Origin: Prosopocoilus inquinatus
Lineage: Eukaryota > Arthropoda > Insecta > Coleoptera > Lucanidae
Direction of reading: 5' to 3'
NCBI GenBank assembly: GCA_036172665.1
Contig: CM069876.1
Location: 6,944,001-7,008,000 of the forward strand
DNA length: 64,000 nucleotides
In this document: in pieces, positions 22,949-32,394 of the stretch
Layout of the letters: the number at the start of each line of letters is the position of its first letter
Position numbering within the stretch: the stretch's first letter is position 1
The notes under the pieces: generated by a model
Seen by the model: only the letters and a program-made list of their open reading frames with translations
Database searches by the model: none
Told to the model about the DNA's origin: nothing
Translations under genes and position numbers: made by a program

Positions 22949-23095
22949 ACAGGGTATCCCAGAGCTCCGTAAAAGTTCCATAACTTTCTTGCTTCAAGAA
23001 TGTTTCAGAGATCAATTAAAGATATTCGCTAGAGTTAAAAAAAATATTAGAACAATCTTTGAATAAGAAACTAGGGACTTGATCATACCCTGCAG
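22949..23095. repeat. Possible ~147 bp MITE
   Basis: It starts TACAGGGTATCCC and ends ATACCCTGCA, an inverted pair of about 10 bases typical of TA-inserting elements of this genome. The body has no complementarity. Confidence 0.35.
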
Positions 23096-23699
23096 TAATT
23101 TTTATTCTTCAGATTTTTAATGGCAGCAAGTATACCAGATTCATCAAACTGATTAATATATGTATATTGGGATGTTATTTACTATATTAGGAGGAAAGCT
23201 AAAAGGATCAGAATCCAAATAAACTGAGCTAGAATTGTCTTCCGTTTTAATAATACCAGGTATTCGAGTACTGCAAGATTTAGTTTGATTGTAGGACCAA
23301 AAGTCTTTTAAATAAGAATAACGGTATCCAAGGGTACTAGGAGAGATAAATTTACAAGGAGGTAGAAAAACGGAGGCTTTGTGAGTTATATATGGGTCAT
23401 GCGTTTCTTATTGAATATTTCTGTGGCTATTAATCATTAAGGTACCATATCTGGTATGACTAAATTCCTTAACGTGTATCTTCGACGTCGTAAAAAATAA
23501 ATAGGGTGTTTCATTTTAAGTTTTTAGTATTTTCGGTTAATTCGGGTGTTCTATTTTTCATTTTCATGTCTGCAGGTGTTCTCTAAGCAGATTTATTTTG
23601 TAAGTTGTTAAACATTTCATTGAAATCCGTAAAACTCTTCCAGAGGCTGATATTTCCAATGATTCAGGCTGCACTGGTTTTCTGACTTATAAACTTATA

Positions 23700-23995
23700 A
23701 ACAGATAAAACAGCGACATCCTACGATCGCTTTTTGACCTGACACTGCAGTAGGATAGACAAAGATTTGCTACCTAATAAGTCCCCCATGCAAGGCGCCA
23801 TGCTTGCTGTCAAGGCATAATGAAAGTTTTAAAAATTTTTTGTGCAAATCGTTTTTGATTGCAGTGAAAAAGCTCGAGCAGTCTCTGTACAGCTGTTTCA
23901 GCCCTGTTCGCTTCGTCAGCAGAAACGTAGCTCGAAATTCCCACTGCAAACCAAAAACAGAGCAGAATAGTTGTTTCAAAATAATCTTTTAAATA
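23700..23995 (+). repeat. Hammerhead-bearing repeat, family 1, copy A
   Basis: The first module reads AACAGATAAAACAGCGACAT, CCTACGATCGCTTTTTGACC and TGCAGTAGGATAGAC. It continues with CCCATGCAAGGCG and TGCTGTCAAGGCATAATG. The second module, from about 23860, contains a hammerhead ribozyme on the minus strand. The first module recurs at 30358, 41156, 48750 and 62378. No protein is encoded. Confidence 0.75.
23881..23926 (-). ncRNA. Hammerhead ribozyme (family 1, copy A)
   Basis: Read on the minus strand: stem I 5' strand GUUUCUG (23926-23920), core CUGACGA (23919-23913), stem II of only three good pairs (AGC/GCU) with a seven-base loop, GAAA, self-complementary stem III ACAGCUGU, cleavage triplet GUA (23890-23888), then stem I 3' strand CAGAGAC (23887-23881). 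Stem I gives seven pairs, one of them G-U. All core residues match the hammerhead consensus (CUGANGA, GAAA, UH). The weakened stem II may reduce activity. Short palindromic stem III is the form known from Penelope-like elements and animal retrozymes. Confidence 0.75.
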
Positions 23996-24349
23996 AAGTT
24001 TTACATACATTGGTAAAAAAAAAATTGAGATAAGTTATAATCTGGAAGCTGTATTCTACAATCCAATGGTCGATCTTAGTGGAAGTTTTCGTTAAAAACT
24101 AACACATACGAATCTTCGCGATGGTTGGTTTTCGTATTTCTCTGAAGTGTTCCGAAATTTAGTGCAACAAAAACTAGTTTTATGCAGTCAGTTGACTATA
24201 AAGAAAACAAGTGACAAAACAATCTCCCAGCCGGGTTTAAAAGTTCAAAACTAGTTTTTCGTCTTCGAAACTTATAACAACGGCAAATTGTCTGAAACGT
24301 CTAACAAAGACAGCCCGACGGAAAGATTCCCTGCCGGGCTCAATTTAAT

Positions 24350-24710
24350 TCACTTTACAGTTTGCTGAAAGTTCCAATTCAATAAGTGAAGCTCACCTGA
24401 AAAGAGGTCTATTAATAGTTCCAATAATGAGACTACTCAGATTGGCGACGTGTGACGTTAAAATTCCCGGGAGATTCATTTTTTTACAAGCCCATGATTT
24501 TCTTGTTTAGTTAGTTTACTTATTTATTCAAAGTACGAATTTCCATTAAAACGGGTCTATTAATAGGTAATCGATTGGGGAGATGTTAATTTCCCGTTCG
24601 TTCCCATGAGTTCTACTTTACAGTTTATTGAAAGTTAGTGAATTTAGCGAGTAACAATTTGAGCTTGCTTAAAATAGATCCGTTAATAGGGAATAATGAA
24701 ACGACATCGA
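24350..24710. repeat. Degenerate ~260 bp direct repeat
   Basis: CTTTACAGTTTGCTGAAAGT at 24353 recurs as CTTTACAGTTTATTGAAAGT at about 24613. Each is followed 50-60 bases later by AAAA-GGTCTATTAATAG-like and GATCCGTTAATAGGGAAT blocks, with a further GGTCTATTAATAGG at 24550. Partial internal duplication of otherwise unique-looking DNA. Confidence 0.5.
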
Positions 24711-25560
24711 TCAGTGTCTTATTAACTTACAGTTCCCATGACACTTCTGTAACCCCTCAGTCTAATTTCGCGTTATTATATCAGTAACTTAATACGAGCG
24801 AACGCAAGGAGGTCGATAAATACACACGTTCTAAGAGCTCTTAATTGTATGCATTACGGAGAGCTTAGGTGGAATGACGATTATAAAGTTAATTGTGATA
24901 ACTTTGCAGACGTAGGTATACACGAATGTGTGCATAACTTCCTGGAATCATTAGCAAACAGCGCTTTATCGCCACTTCCGCCTCCATTTTGAAACCGTAC
25001 CGTGTATTCTGTAAATATACGGCATTGGGGTTTTACACACTCATTTGGCTGCTTTGTGCGCATAATGAAACCGATAACTTACGATTAATTAAGGAAGCAG
25101 CGGTCTGAAATTAACAGCCGATGTTCATGCTACGTAAATGAATATTTTGCGGCGAATGAATAATGATGGTAATTTTTGGTTTTGACTTACGGGTTTTTGC
25201 TCAATTTAAACCGAAACGATGATTATCAGATTTGAAACACGCGTTTGAAAGCACGATTACCGACAATTTGTTTTTATTGGAAGGATAAAAACACAGACTT
25301 ACAGAAGAGAAATAGATAACATCTATGCTTCCTATTGCCTGATCAGATTAGTTTCGAAATCTGTTCCTGTTAAGCTGTTCCGGCAATTTTAAGCTCTATT
25401 CAATTAGTTGTTTCTATGAAAACAGGGTTGCATGCACATGATAGTAATCGTGTAATACTTGTCTAAGCAGAACAGACATAAAATACTAGTTACAATAACA
25501 GTCATTTGTTAATTTATTTGAGGTTTTTATAACGAGTAAACTAAAATTCGAACAGAAGAT
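24711..25560. other. Single-copy-looking DNA, no gene recognised
   Basis: No repeat match and no convincing frame. Possibly host intronic or intergenic DNA. Confidence 0.35.
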
Positions 25561-25561
25561 A

Positions 25562-25648
25562 TGGGGAAGGGAGCAGTAGGAGCGGGTGGTCATGCTTTCG
25601 CTACCTGCCTTGATTCGAATGTTCAGTAGTCTTTAATATTTCTCCGTA
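25562..25648 (+). repeat. One-armed relic of the 4.9 kb palindromic element
   Basis: GGAGCGGGTGGTC, GTACCTGC-like and TTGATTCGAA blocks follow the left arm and centre of the palindrome at 4940-5040. The second arm is absent. The relic stops exactly where the mariner element begins. Confidence 0.5.
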
Positions 25649-26533
25649 GTAGGTTGTTCGGAAAAAAATCTCGTCTTTTTCTTTATCAAGTAATTCATAT
25701 TTCGAAGGTAGCGAGGTATAATTTTTTATTTGCAAATTGAAGAGTATACTTCTCTAAACAATATACTACGCAAATGTTAACCCGTATTTAACTGTGTGTT
25801 CTTACGAAGAATAACCAAAAAAACGAAGAATTCTTGAACCTATTGTTATACGAGTTTAAGAAGGAAAGTGGCTGCACAAGTGGCTTAGAATATCTGTGAG
25901 AAGAAGACAAAGAGTCTCTTAATGTTAGGACATGCCCAACATGAATTTATAAAATCTAGAAATGGCGATTTTACTCTTCGTAGGAGTCGTACCTCGGGTT
26001 GCCCTTTAAAGATTAACCAATTTTTAGAAAATACGGTTACTACAACATATCGATTGTCAGACGTGTCGGGTGCATTCAATTCAACCATTTGGTGCCACTT
26101 AGAAGGTCGTAGTACGATTATTAAGCGTTCTACAAAAATTTCACATAACTTAAATGAATCTCAACCTACACACCTTAAACATTTGTACAAAATTACTCCA
26201 AACTCCCCGCCACAATCGTCTTCTGTGACAAATCATGATTTATGAAGAAATATTGATTCTGTTAAGAATCCCTACTGGTATACACAGTGGCTTAATCCAC
26301 AAGTCTCTTTTTCAGTCGTTAACAAAAATCGTTTTGGAAGATAAGTAATGTTCAGTGTTTGATGGAATATCTTTGGCGTGATCCATTTGGAACTTGTTTC
26401 AAATGTCCGGACAGTTAATGCTGCAATCTGATGTGCTCAACTTACCAAAGTTAACGAAATTTTACGTTTAGGGTACCTGCATTAGTAAATACAAATCATG
26501 TGATACACCAGGATAATGCAAAACCGCATAATA

Positions 26534-27852
26534 CCGTTCCTTCAATTGAATTCCTCATTAAAGGAAGCTGTGATTTTTTTATTAAGTTGGCGACACAATT
26601 CTAGAGAAATCAGTTGTCATTAACTGTCATTACTGATCATAACATCAAATAAAAACACAACATTAAAGTTTAAAGTAGATGCTCAAAGTGCTCTCCTTCA
26701 GCTTGAATACATAAGCGTACTCTGCGTTTCATGTTTTCAAACCCGTTTGCTAATTGTTCGGGGGTTATGTTAGCACACACATCTGTAATGCCCGCACGAA
26801 GTTCTTCGATTGTATGACACGTAGTTCTAAAAACTGTGTTTTTCATGTGCGGAAAAATGAAGTAATCCATAATTGTGAGATCCGGAGACCTTGCAGGAAA
26901 ATTCACAATCCGATTATCGAAAGGAAAGTCATTGTTTGATGAGCTGTGTGGGTAGTAGCTGTCTTGTTGAAAAAACCCTTCTGTAAGTTCATCATCATGT
27001 AGTTGATTAATAAAAGGTTCTAATAACTCATTTCGATATCTTTCAGCAGTTACTAAGTCGTTAAAAAATATTGGTCCGATGATACGTCTTCTTGACACTG
27101 CTAGCCAAACACCAATTTTTAATGGATGTAATGGAGTTTCCACAAATTCATCAGGATTTTCTGCTGACCATATTCTCATATTCTGTTTATTTAAATACCC
27201 AGAGAGATGAAACCAGGCCTCATCGGAAAAGAAACACTTGTCAATAATGTCGTCGTTGTTTAAGTTATCAAGAAACCACTGACAATATTCTGTTCTTCTG
27301 TGAAAATCTACTGGCCTGAGTTTGTGGACTGCTTGAATCTTATATGGATAAAGCTTTAAGTCTTTTTTAAGAATAGTGTGACATGTTCCCACTGATAGCT
27401 GAACTTCTTGTGAAAGTTTCGCAATAGATTTCTTGGGAGAGTGTTCCATTCGATCCCGAACATCTTCAATGCAGGCTGCAGTCCTTTTCTTAGCTGCTCC
27501 GCTCCCTGTTTTGCGACCAAGTGATCCTGTTTCACGAAATTTAAGAACACAAGCATGGATATGTTTAGCTAGCTGTTCATAAGTAATAGCAAAATTATGA
27601 AACTGCTGTCGAAACTTCTGTACACACTGATTAATTGAATAAACTAACTGTCCATTTTCTATTCTAGCGGTTTGAAAATAACTACCAACAATAAATATTT
27701 TCTGCTGTAATTCTAACATTTTGAATTAATTGAAAATACAAAGTGTCAATTTGACATTTGTTTAATAAAATAATTGAACAGCTATCGTGCTGCAAATCTT
27801 AGGAGAATGAAATCATATCCCACTTTAATGAGGAATTCAATTGAAGGCACGG
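26534..27852 (-). mobile_element. Tc1/mariner-superfamily element, copy 2, complete, nested in mariner
   Basis: The terminal repeats are CCGTTCCTTCAATTGAATTC at 26534 and, as complement, GAATTCAATTGAAGGCACGG ending at 27852. TA lies on both sides (26532-33, 27853-54). It is closely similar to copy 1 at 17990-19277 over the shared length. The insertion site is inside the catalytic motif of the decayed mariner, so it is younger than that element. Confidence 0.88.
26670..27719 (-). CDS. Transposase of copy 2, open but altered at the active site (349 aa)
   Basis: Same family and start (MLELQQKIFIVGSYF) as the 353-codon frame at 18065-19126, four codons shorter. First Asp (CFFSDEAWFHLSGY) and third Asp (SPDLTIMDYFI) regions are intact. 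Just after the second Asp the expected DNATARTAHQT motif is replaced by QQDSYYPHSSSNNDFPF. Comparison with copy 1 shows offsetting small deletions (net 12 bases) that shift the frame and restore it, so no stop appears. The Asn after the catalytic Asp and the conserved helix are lost, so function is doubtful despite the open frame. Both terminal repeats survive, so the element might still be mobilised in trans by a related enzyme. Confidence 0.75.
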   Translation of the reverse strand: MLELQQKIFIVGSYFQTARIENGQLVYSINQCVQKFRQQFHNFAITYEQLAKHIHACVLKFRETGSLGRKTGSGAAKKRTAACIEDVRDRMEHSPKKSIAKLSQEVQLSVGTCHTILKKDLKLYPYKIQAVHKLRPVDFHRRTEYCQWFLDNLNNDDIIDKCFFSDEAWFHLSGYLNKQNMRIWSAENPDEFVETPLHPLKIGVWLAVSRRRIIGPIFFNDLVTAERYRNELLEPFINQLHDDELTEGFFQQDSYYPHSSSNNDFPFDNRIVNFPARSPDLTIMDYFIFPHMKNTVFRTTCHTIEELRAGITDVCANITPEQLANGFENMKRRVRLCIQAEGEHFEHLL

Positions 27853-28299
27853 TACAATTAGGTCTCAATAAAAACTGATGGAGTTTGGATGGATTTTTCT
27901 TCCTCTTTCTGCATGAAGTCCGGATATTGCTCCTTCAGATTACCATATGTTTTGTTCGATGAAACATTTCCTTAAAGGCAGAAATTTTAATAAATATTGC
28001 GAAGTCGATACGGTATATCGAGAATTTCTTGACTCTAGAGAACAAGCTGGTATCATCGAGGAATACAAATGCTGTCAGAATGATGGCTGATGGCGAAGGA
28101 TCACTAATGAAAATGGCAATTACATGGTTTAATCAAAATTAATATATTTCGTTTAATACAACCATTCTAAATTAGAAAAACATACGACATTTTTTTTCGA
28201 ACAATCTAATATTTCTTTATTAAGTTTATTTTCTACTATCGGCATTGTTTTTATTTAGAATAGCAGTTTAATTTTATTATGTCTTAATACAGAATTACC

Positions 28300-28435
28300 T
28301 TTATTTGATTTGGGCGCTGTAACATTATTTAAGATACTTTTTATTTGATTTGAGTTTTATAACATTGTTTAAGTTACTTTTTAAATTACTTTTCATTTGA
28401 TTTGGGCATTACGACGTTGTTTAAAATAGTACTAC
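28300..28435 (+). repeat. Short degenerate tandem repeat (three units)
   Basis: Units begin TTTATTTGATTTGGGCGCTG, TTATTTGATTTGAGTTTTAT and CATTTGATTTGGGCATTAC. Each is followed by a TTGTTTAA-like block, at 40-55 base spacing. Confidence 0.6.
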
Positions 28436-28568
28436 AAGTAGATGTTAATTTTTAAATGGAGAAGGCTTCTCTAAGCACAACAGCGCAAGAAGAATACAAA
28501 GATGTTTTGTTGTATAAGGCCCTCCTGATTATTTCTGATCGATTTGTTCTCGGCCATACAAAACAATA

Positions 28569-28877
28569 CAGGGTGTTCCATATCAAGAGTAACAAACTTT
28601 GGCATTTTGTTGGAGAGGTCATTTAAAGTGAATAATGTTATGTAAACTCAGGTCATATTTTTTCACTCCGTTGTAAAATTATAACAAATTAAAAATTTTA
28701 GAAAATGATAATTGTAAGTTGAAAATATTATGTTTTGTTTCTACGCCAATAAAACTTTGATGTGTTGTAATTCTGCAACGAAGCGAAATATGACCTAGGT
28801 TTATATAACATTATTTAATTAAAATGACCTCTCCAACAAAATGTCAAAGTTTGTTACACTAGATATGAATCACACAG
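28569..28877. mobile_element. Foldback MITE, ~309 bp, TA-flanked
   Basis: Ends CAGGGTGTTCCATATC and its approximate complement (GATATGAATCACACAG). The inner arms include GTAACAAACTTTGGCATTTTG / CAAAATGTCAAAGTTTGTTAC-type and GGAGAGGTCATTT / AAATGACCTCTCC pairing, about 125 bp per arm. TA at 28567-68 and 28878-79. The minus-strand frames over 28854-29267 start in its arm and are chance. Confidence 0.75.
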
Positions 28878-28879
28878 TA

Positions 28880-29600
28880 TAAACGAAAACGAAACGAAAT
28901 TATCACAGAAAAGTGAGCGTTTTTTTTCCCTTGCAAACATCTGCACGTTTTCTCCGTTGCGTTTTGTCTCATCGCAACTAAACAAAAACCGAAAAACAAA
29001 TGCTGCAAAGAAAATGCAATTGCATTGTTTAGGTGTAATAGTTTGTTTTCGTACACTCTGCATTAGGTGATTTCTTTTGCTTAAAAGTTTGAATCTGGTT
29101 TCGAATCGTTTGAATCTGGATTCCGTAGTTGTTGCAACAAAACACCTGAGATTTGAATTATTGATTGACAGTTCGCCTGCAAATAACTGCAATTCAATCC
29201 AAACGAAACATAAAAATAGTTTGATTCGAAGGAGAAAGGGGATTACCGATCCGAATTGAAATTTCAAGGAGAGTGGGGATTAATCCGTTTGCAAAAGAAA
29301 GTCCGTCTTTGGACGGAGAGAATCAGTCTAAGCTCCGATAGAGATAGAGATAGTATGATAGTTACAGAACCTTCCGGTACATACCTTTAAATAATTTGTC
29401 AGTCAGTCTAACCCATGGAGCTTCCAAGGGGCTCTATGAACAAAAGGTAAAAAGGGTCGATGGAACTATTAAAGATTTAAAGTAGAAGTCGATCTTTAGA
29501 CAAATGGCTAAGAATGTCGGTTCTATTTGAAATCAGAATAAGATCATATAGCTTCCATTTCTAATTCAAATATCAAGATTTTCGATTTTCTATCAAATTT
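28880..29600. other. No gene recognised
   Basis: Open frames on the minus strand (up to 137 codons at 28854-29267) show no motif, are rich in Phe, Leu and Cys, and overlap the MITE arm. Not supported as a gene. Confidence 0.4.
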
Positions 29601-30345
29601 TGTTATTAAAATCGTTGCGAAGTCAGAAGAGAGAGTTTTGCTGCGAACTTCAGCGATAAGCCCTTAGAGGAAACTCATTCAAGATTCTTTTCCTATTTGC
29701 TCAAGAGATGACGCTTTAAACAATTACTCTAGTCACGCTTTGATTTTTATTTTGCAATTTAATTTCGATCTAGAAAGATCATAATATTACTCATTAAAAA
29801 TAAATAAGTATCCTGCTGCTTGAAATTAGAATAAAAAAGCTTTCGTTTTTGGTTAAGAGACGACGCTCTAGGTAATTCCAACGCATCCTGATTTTAGATT
29901 TTCAATTTACTTTTAAAATTAAAATCGCTGCGAACTTAGAAAGCAGGGATTTTGTTGAGAACGTCAGCGTGAAGATTAAAGCAATTTTTAATTTTGGACA
30001 ACAGGTGGCGCTCCAAAGTTAGAAGGTGGGGTTTGGTTGAGAAGAAGTTGAAATGGCATTACACGATCAAGCGATAGAAGTTTTACTTATGTAAAACAGC
30101 GCCTTAATTTTTTTATGAAATTTAATTTTTATAAAAATTGTTATTTGAAATTAAAACAAAAAAAAAATTCATTTATGGTCAAGAGATGGCGCTCTAAATA
30201 ATTCGAATATGTCCTGATTGAAGATTTTTAAGTTTGTAATTTTGAAATTATTATCATCGCAAACTTAAAAGGCAAGGATTTTGCTGAGAATATCGGCATG
30301 AAGAGAGAAATTCATTAAAGTGGTTTTCCAATTTTGGGCAACAGC
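29600..30345. repeat. Degenerate ~320 bp tandem repeat, three units
   Basis: ATTAAAATCGTTGCGAAGTC (29606), ATTAAAATCGCTGCGAACTT (29920) and ATTATTATCATCGCAAACTT (30247) mark successive units. Each is preceded or followed by AAGAGATGGCGCTCTAAA-like blocks at 29701, 29853 and 30180, with a further GGTGGCGCTCC at 30004. Strongly diverged satellite-like or duplicated transposon DNA. Confidence 0.55.
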
Positions 30346-30584
30346 AAAAATAATGAAGAGCTTAAGTAGCGACGTCCTGCGATCGCTCTTTGACCTGACA
30401 CTGCACTAGGACTGACAAATTGAAGACAGTTTAATAAGTCATCCCATACAAGGCGGTCACGTTTGCTGTCGAAACATAATGAAAGTTTAAAATAGATTTT
30501 GCTACAAATCGTTTTTCATTCAAAGGAAATTAGCGCCAGGAAAATATACAAGTGGGTAGTTATTAGTGGCAAACTGGCAAGGGA

Positions 30585-30645
30585 GAGTAACTGTCTACGT
30601 ACGTTTCGGTCTTGTTAAACCTCATCAGGAAAGTATAACCAAGGT
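30585..30645 (-). ncRNA. Hammerhead ribozyme (family 2, left arm)
   Basis: Minus strand: core CUGAUGA (30628-30622), stem II GGUUU/AAGACC-type five pairs with AACA loop, GAAA (30607-30604), self-complementary stem III ACGUACGU, cleavage triplet GUA, then GACAGUUAC. Stem I pairs the preceding ACUUUC with GACAGU: C-G, U-A, one U.C mismatch, U-A, C-G, A-U. The core is complete. Confidence 0.65.
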
Positions 30646-30840
30646 GTAAGGGGGTGACAACTTAGAGATAACAATAAAATGTTATCCTTGGCTTTCGAAC
30701 GTGACGCAGATTGACCTTGTTTGCCTCGTTGCTATACCGGCGTAGCTGCTCTCGCAAACGAGGGGCCACTGATTGTTGCAACAAATGAGCATTCGGTCTC
30801 CTGGTCGGTATTCCTTTTGTTGTTATCTCCACCTTACACC

Positions 30841-30896
30841 TTGGTTACTGGTCCTGATGAGGCCTAACAAGACCGAAACGTACGTAGGCAGTTACT
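30841..30896 (+). ncRNA. Hammerhead ribozyme (family 2, right arm)
   Basis: Plus strand: core CUGAUGA (30854-30860), stem II GGCCU/AGACC with one C.A mismatch and AACA loop, GAAA (30875-30878), stem III ACGUACGU (30878-30885), GUA ending at 30886, then GGCAGUUAC. Stem I: C-G, U.G, G-C, a bulged G, U-A, C-G, A-U. Relative to the left arm the second stem I pair differs (U.G versus U-A) and still pairs. Confidence 0.6.
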
Positions 30897-30979
30897 CTCC
30901 CTTGCCAGTGGACCCCTCGATCATCCACTGTATAGCTGTTTCAGCCTTATTAGAACCAATCAGAAAGAATTTCCAAGAA

Positions 30980-32390
30980 ATTTTTTAAAAACAATTTCAA
31001 GGTCAGAGTTTTTATTTAGAACGTAATGGTCAATTCTTCTAACATTTTCTGTTAATAGTTTAGTATTTCCCTCAATTGCGTATTTATTCTTTGTTATTAT
31101 TTTTTTCTTGGGTACACTTTTTATCCTTTCCTCAGAAATATTTTTGTTTAGTTTTCACAGCAAACAAAAACATACATCTATTGAGGAAATATTTACCAAA
31201 ATAAATACATATTAAATGTTTTACATCGCTGTTTAAAAGAGAAGAGAAAAGTGCATTCAAATATTCCCAAGCCCAAAATCAAAGTGCATGTGTTAGATAA
31301 TGAAATTATTACATTGCCCTAATACTTAGGAACAATTCATTCTATTTAACAGAATTCGTATCTCTTATAACAAGCGAGATCCCCAAGCTGGAAGAGTTAC
31401 CTTACCTGGAACCTTGTATATTTCTCACATGTTCCGAACATTATAAATGGCACTGCAAAAATTTAAATTAAAAAAAGAAATTCCAAATGATTTTATTACA
31501 AGATTGAAATTGATAATGATTGATTTGCGTTTCATATTGAAGCCGAAAAAATAATTATATTTCACGGTTTCAAAAGCAATCAACATCAAACATCAGCAAT
31601 TTTCACATATAAATTCGACAGGTTTTTGATTGCAACCTTGACACTGAGGCACTTCATCACCGCATCTGAACTATTATCTGCTTTTGAATATTATGAATTC
31701 GACAGCCTTTCGTCCTTCATCAACAACAAGTCGATCCACCCTGTCAGCGGCTTCTTCATCCCAATAAAGGCAATTAACTCGGGTGTAAAAAGTAAAACAA
31801 ACAGAACACAGGCTGAAGGTTGAATAGGAGAAAGTATAAATGAGAATTGATTTCATTTCACGTATGTTACGTACACATCTGTAAATTATTTAAATTTGCA
31901 TACAATATAAGAGCCATAATCATATAAGACATACTTATTTCCTATGCATAATAGTACAAAATTTATGAATAACAAATACAATGCATAAAGAAGCCAAGTA
32001 TAGGAAGTAGCATCACAAAAAAAAAACTTTCGGTAAAAGAATGACTAATACTTAGCTGAAGTTTGAAAGATACAACAGAGCAAGTCTAGGGATGAATAAG
32101 TTAGTGTGTTGGGTGATTCACTCTGTATTCGCCGAACTTCAGAGAAAGATACTAAAGGTACAAAGAAGTAAGAAAACTCCCTGGCATTTGGAGGCTGACT
32201 TTATCTGTGCTAGCAAATATTTGGGAACTTTTGTCAATACCGACCTCGTACCGTAAAGTGAAAACATGTTTCAATAGTACGGATTTTAGGAAACAAAAAA
32301 AATCAAATATGTAAGTGATTTCTGTTTGTTATTAGTCAATTTCCATATTGTGAAAAATCAGAAAAATTCAAATAATTGTCTTTCATGGAA
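30980..32390. other. No gene recognised
   Basis: Mixed AT-rich and single-copy-looking DNA. Opposite-strand frames of 60-65 codons at 31626-31856 have no recognised motif. Confidence 0.35.
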
Positions 32391-32394
32391 CGTA

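Larger units (their letters stand above)
25800..28125 (+). pseudogene. Mariner transposase remnant (two halves)
   Basis: Left half, plus strand: LLYEFKKESG and NVRTCP, then (after a frame change) FIKSRNGDFTLRRSRTSG, VSGAFNSTIWCHLEG and SHNLNESQ (equivalent of WVPHEL). Then YTQWLNPQ, VMFSVWWNIFGVIHLEL and a final DNAKPHNT. That string is the second catalytic Asp motif, which ends at the insertion at 26532. Right half resumes at 27853 with RSQ-stop-KLMEFGW, then SPDIAPSDYHMFCSMKHFLK holding the third Asp, and a NENGNYMV tail near 28110. Several frameshifts and stops occur in both halves. The two halves abut precisely when the nested element and one TA are removed. Confidence 0.8.
25650..28209 (+). 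mobile_element. Decayed mariner element, split by a nested transposon
   Basis: The left end AGGTTGTTCGGAAAAAAAT at 25651 is matched by its approximate complement ATTTTTTTTCGAACAATCT ending near 28208. Without the nested 1.3 kb insertion (26534-27852) the element is about 1.24 kb, the usual mariner length. The transposase inside is heavily mutated. Confidence 0.8.
30567..30915. mobile_element. Inverted pair of hammerhead units, family 2
   Basis: The outer arms are ACTGGCAAGGGAGAGTAACT at about 30573 and its complement AGTTACTCTCCCTTGCCAGT at about 30890-30909. The inner arms share CTTACACCTTGGTTA on opposite strands, with a ~120 bp unpaired centre near 30690-30805. Each arm carries one hammerhead reading away from the centre. 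This tail-out arrangement resembles inverted pseudo-LTR structures of Penelope-like elements. No protein is present. Confidence 0.6.
30358..30975 (+). repeat. Hammerhead repeat family 1, copy B, interrupted
   Basis: The first module (TAGCGACGTCCTGCGATCGC ... GACACTGCACTAGGAC ... CATACAAGGCGGTCACG) runs to about 30530. The ribozyme module resumes at about 30932 as CACTGTATAGCTGTTTCAGC. The ribozyme core here is degenerate (CUGAUUG on the minus strand), so this copy is probably inactive. A second hammerhead family occupies 30545-30930 between them. Confidence 0.65.

Noticed and set aside
24350..24710. CRISPR-like spaced repeats
   Set aside because: Repeats are diverged, spacing is irregular, and the context is a eukaryotic genome.
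28854..29267. 137-codon minus-strand frame
   Set aside because: It overlaps a MITE arm, is biased to Phe/Leu/Cys, and has no domain. A second frame on the same strand reads the same DNA.
30932..30965. Additional hammerhead on the minus strand (family 1 copy B)
   Set aside because: The core is CUGAUUG rather than CUGANGA and stem I does not pair, so it is recorded only as a degenerate copy.
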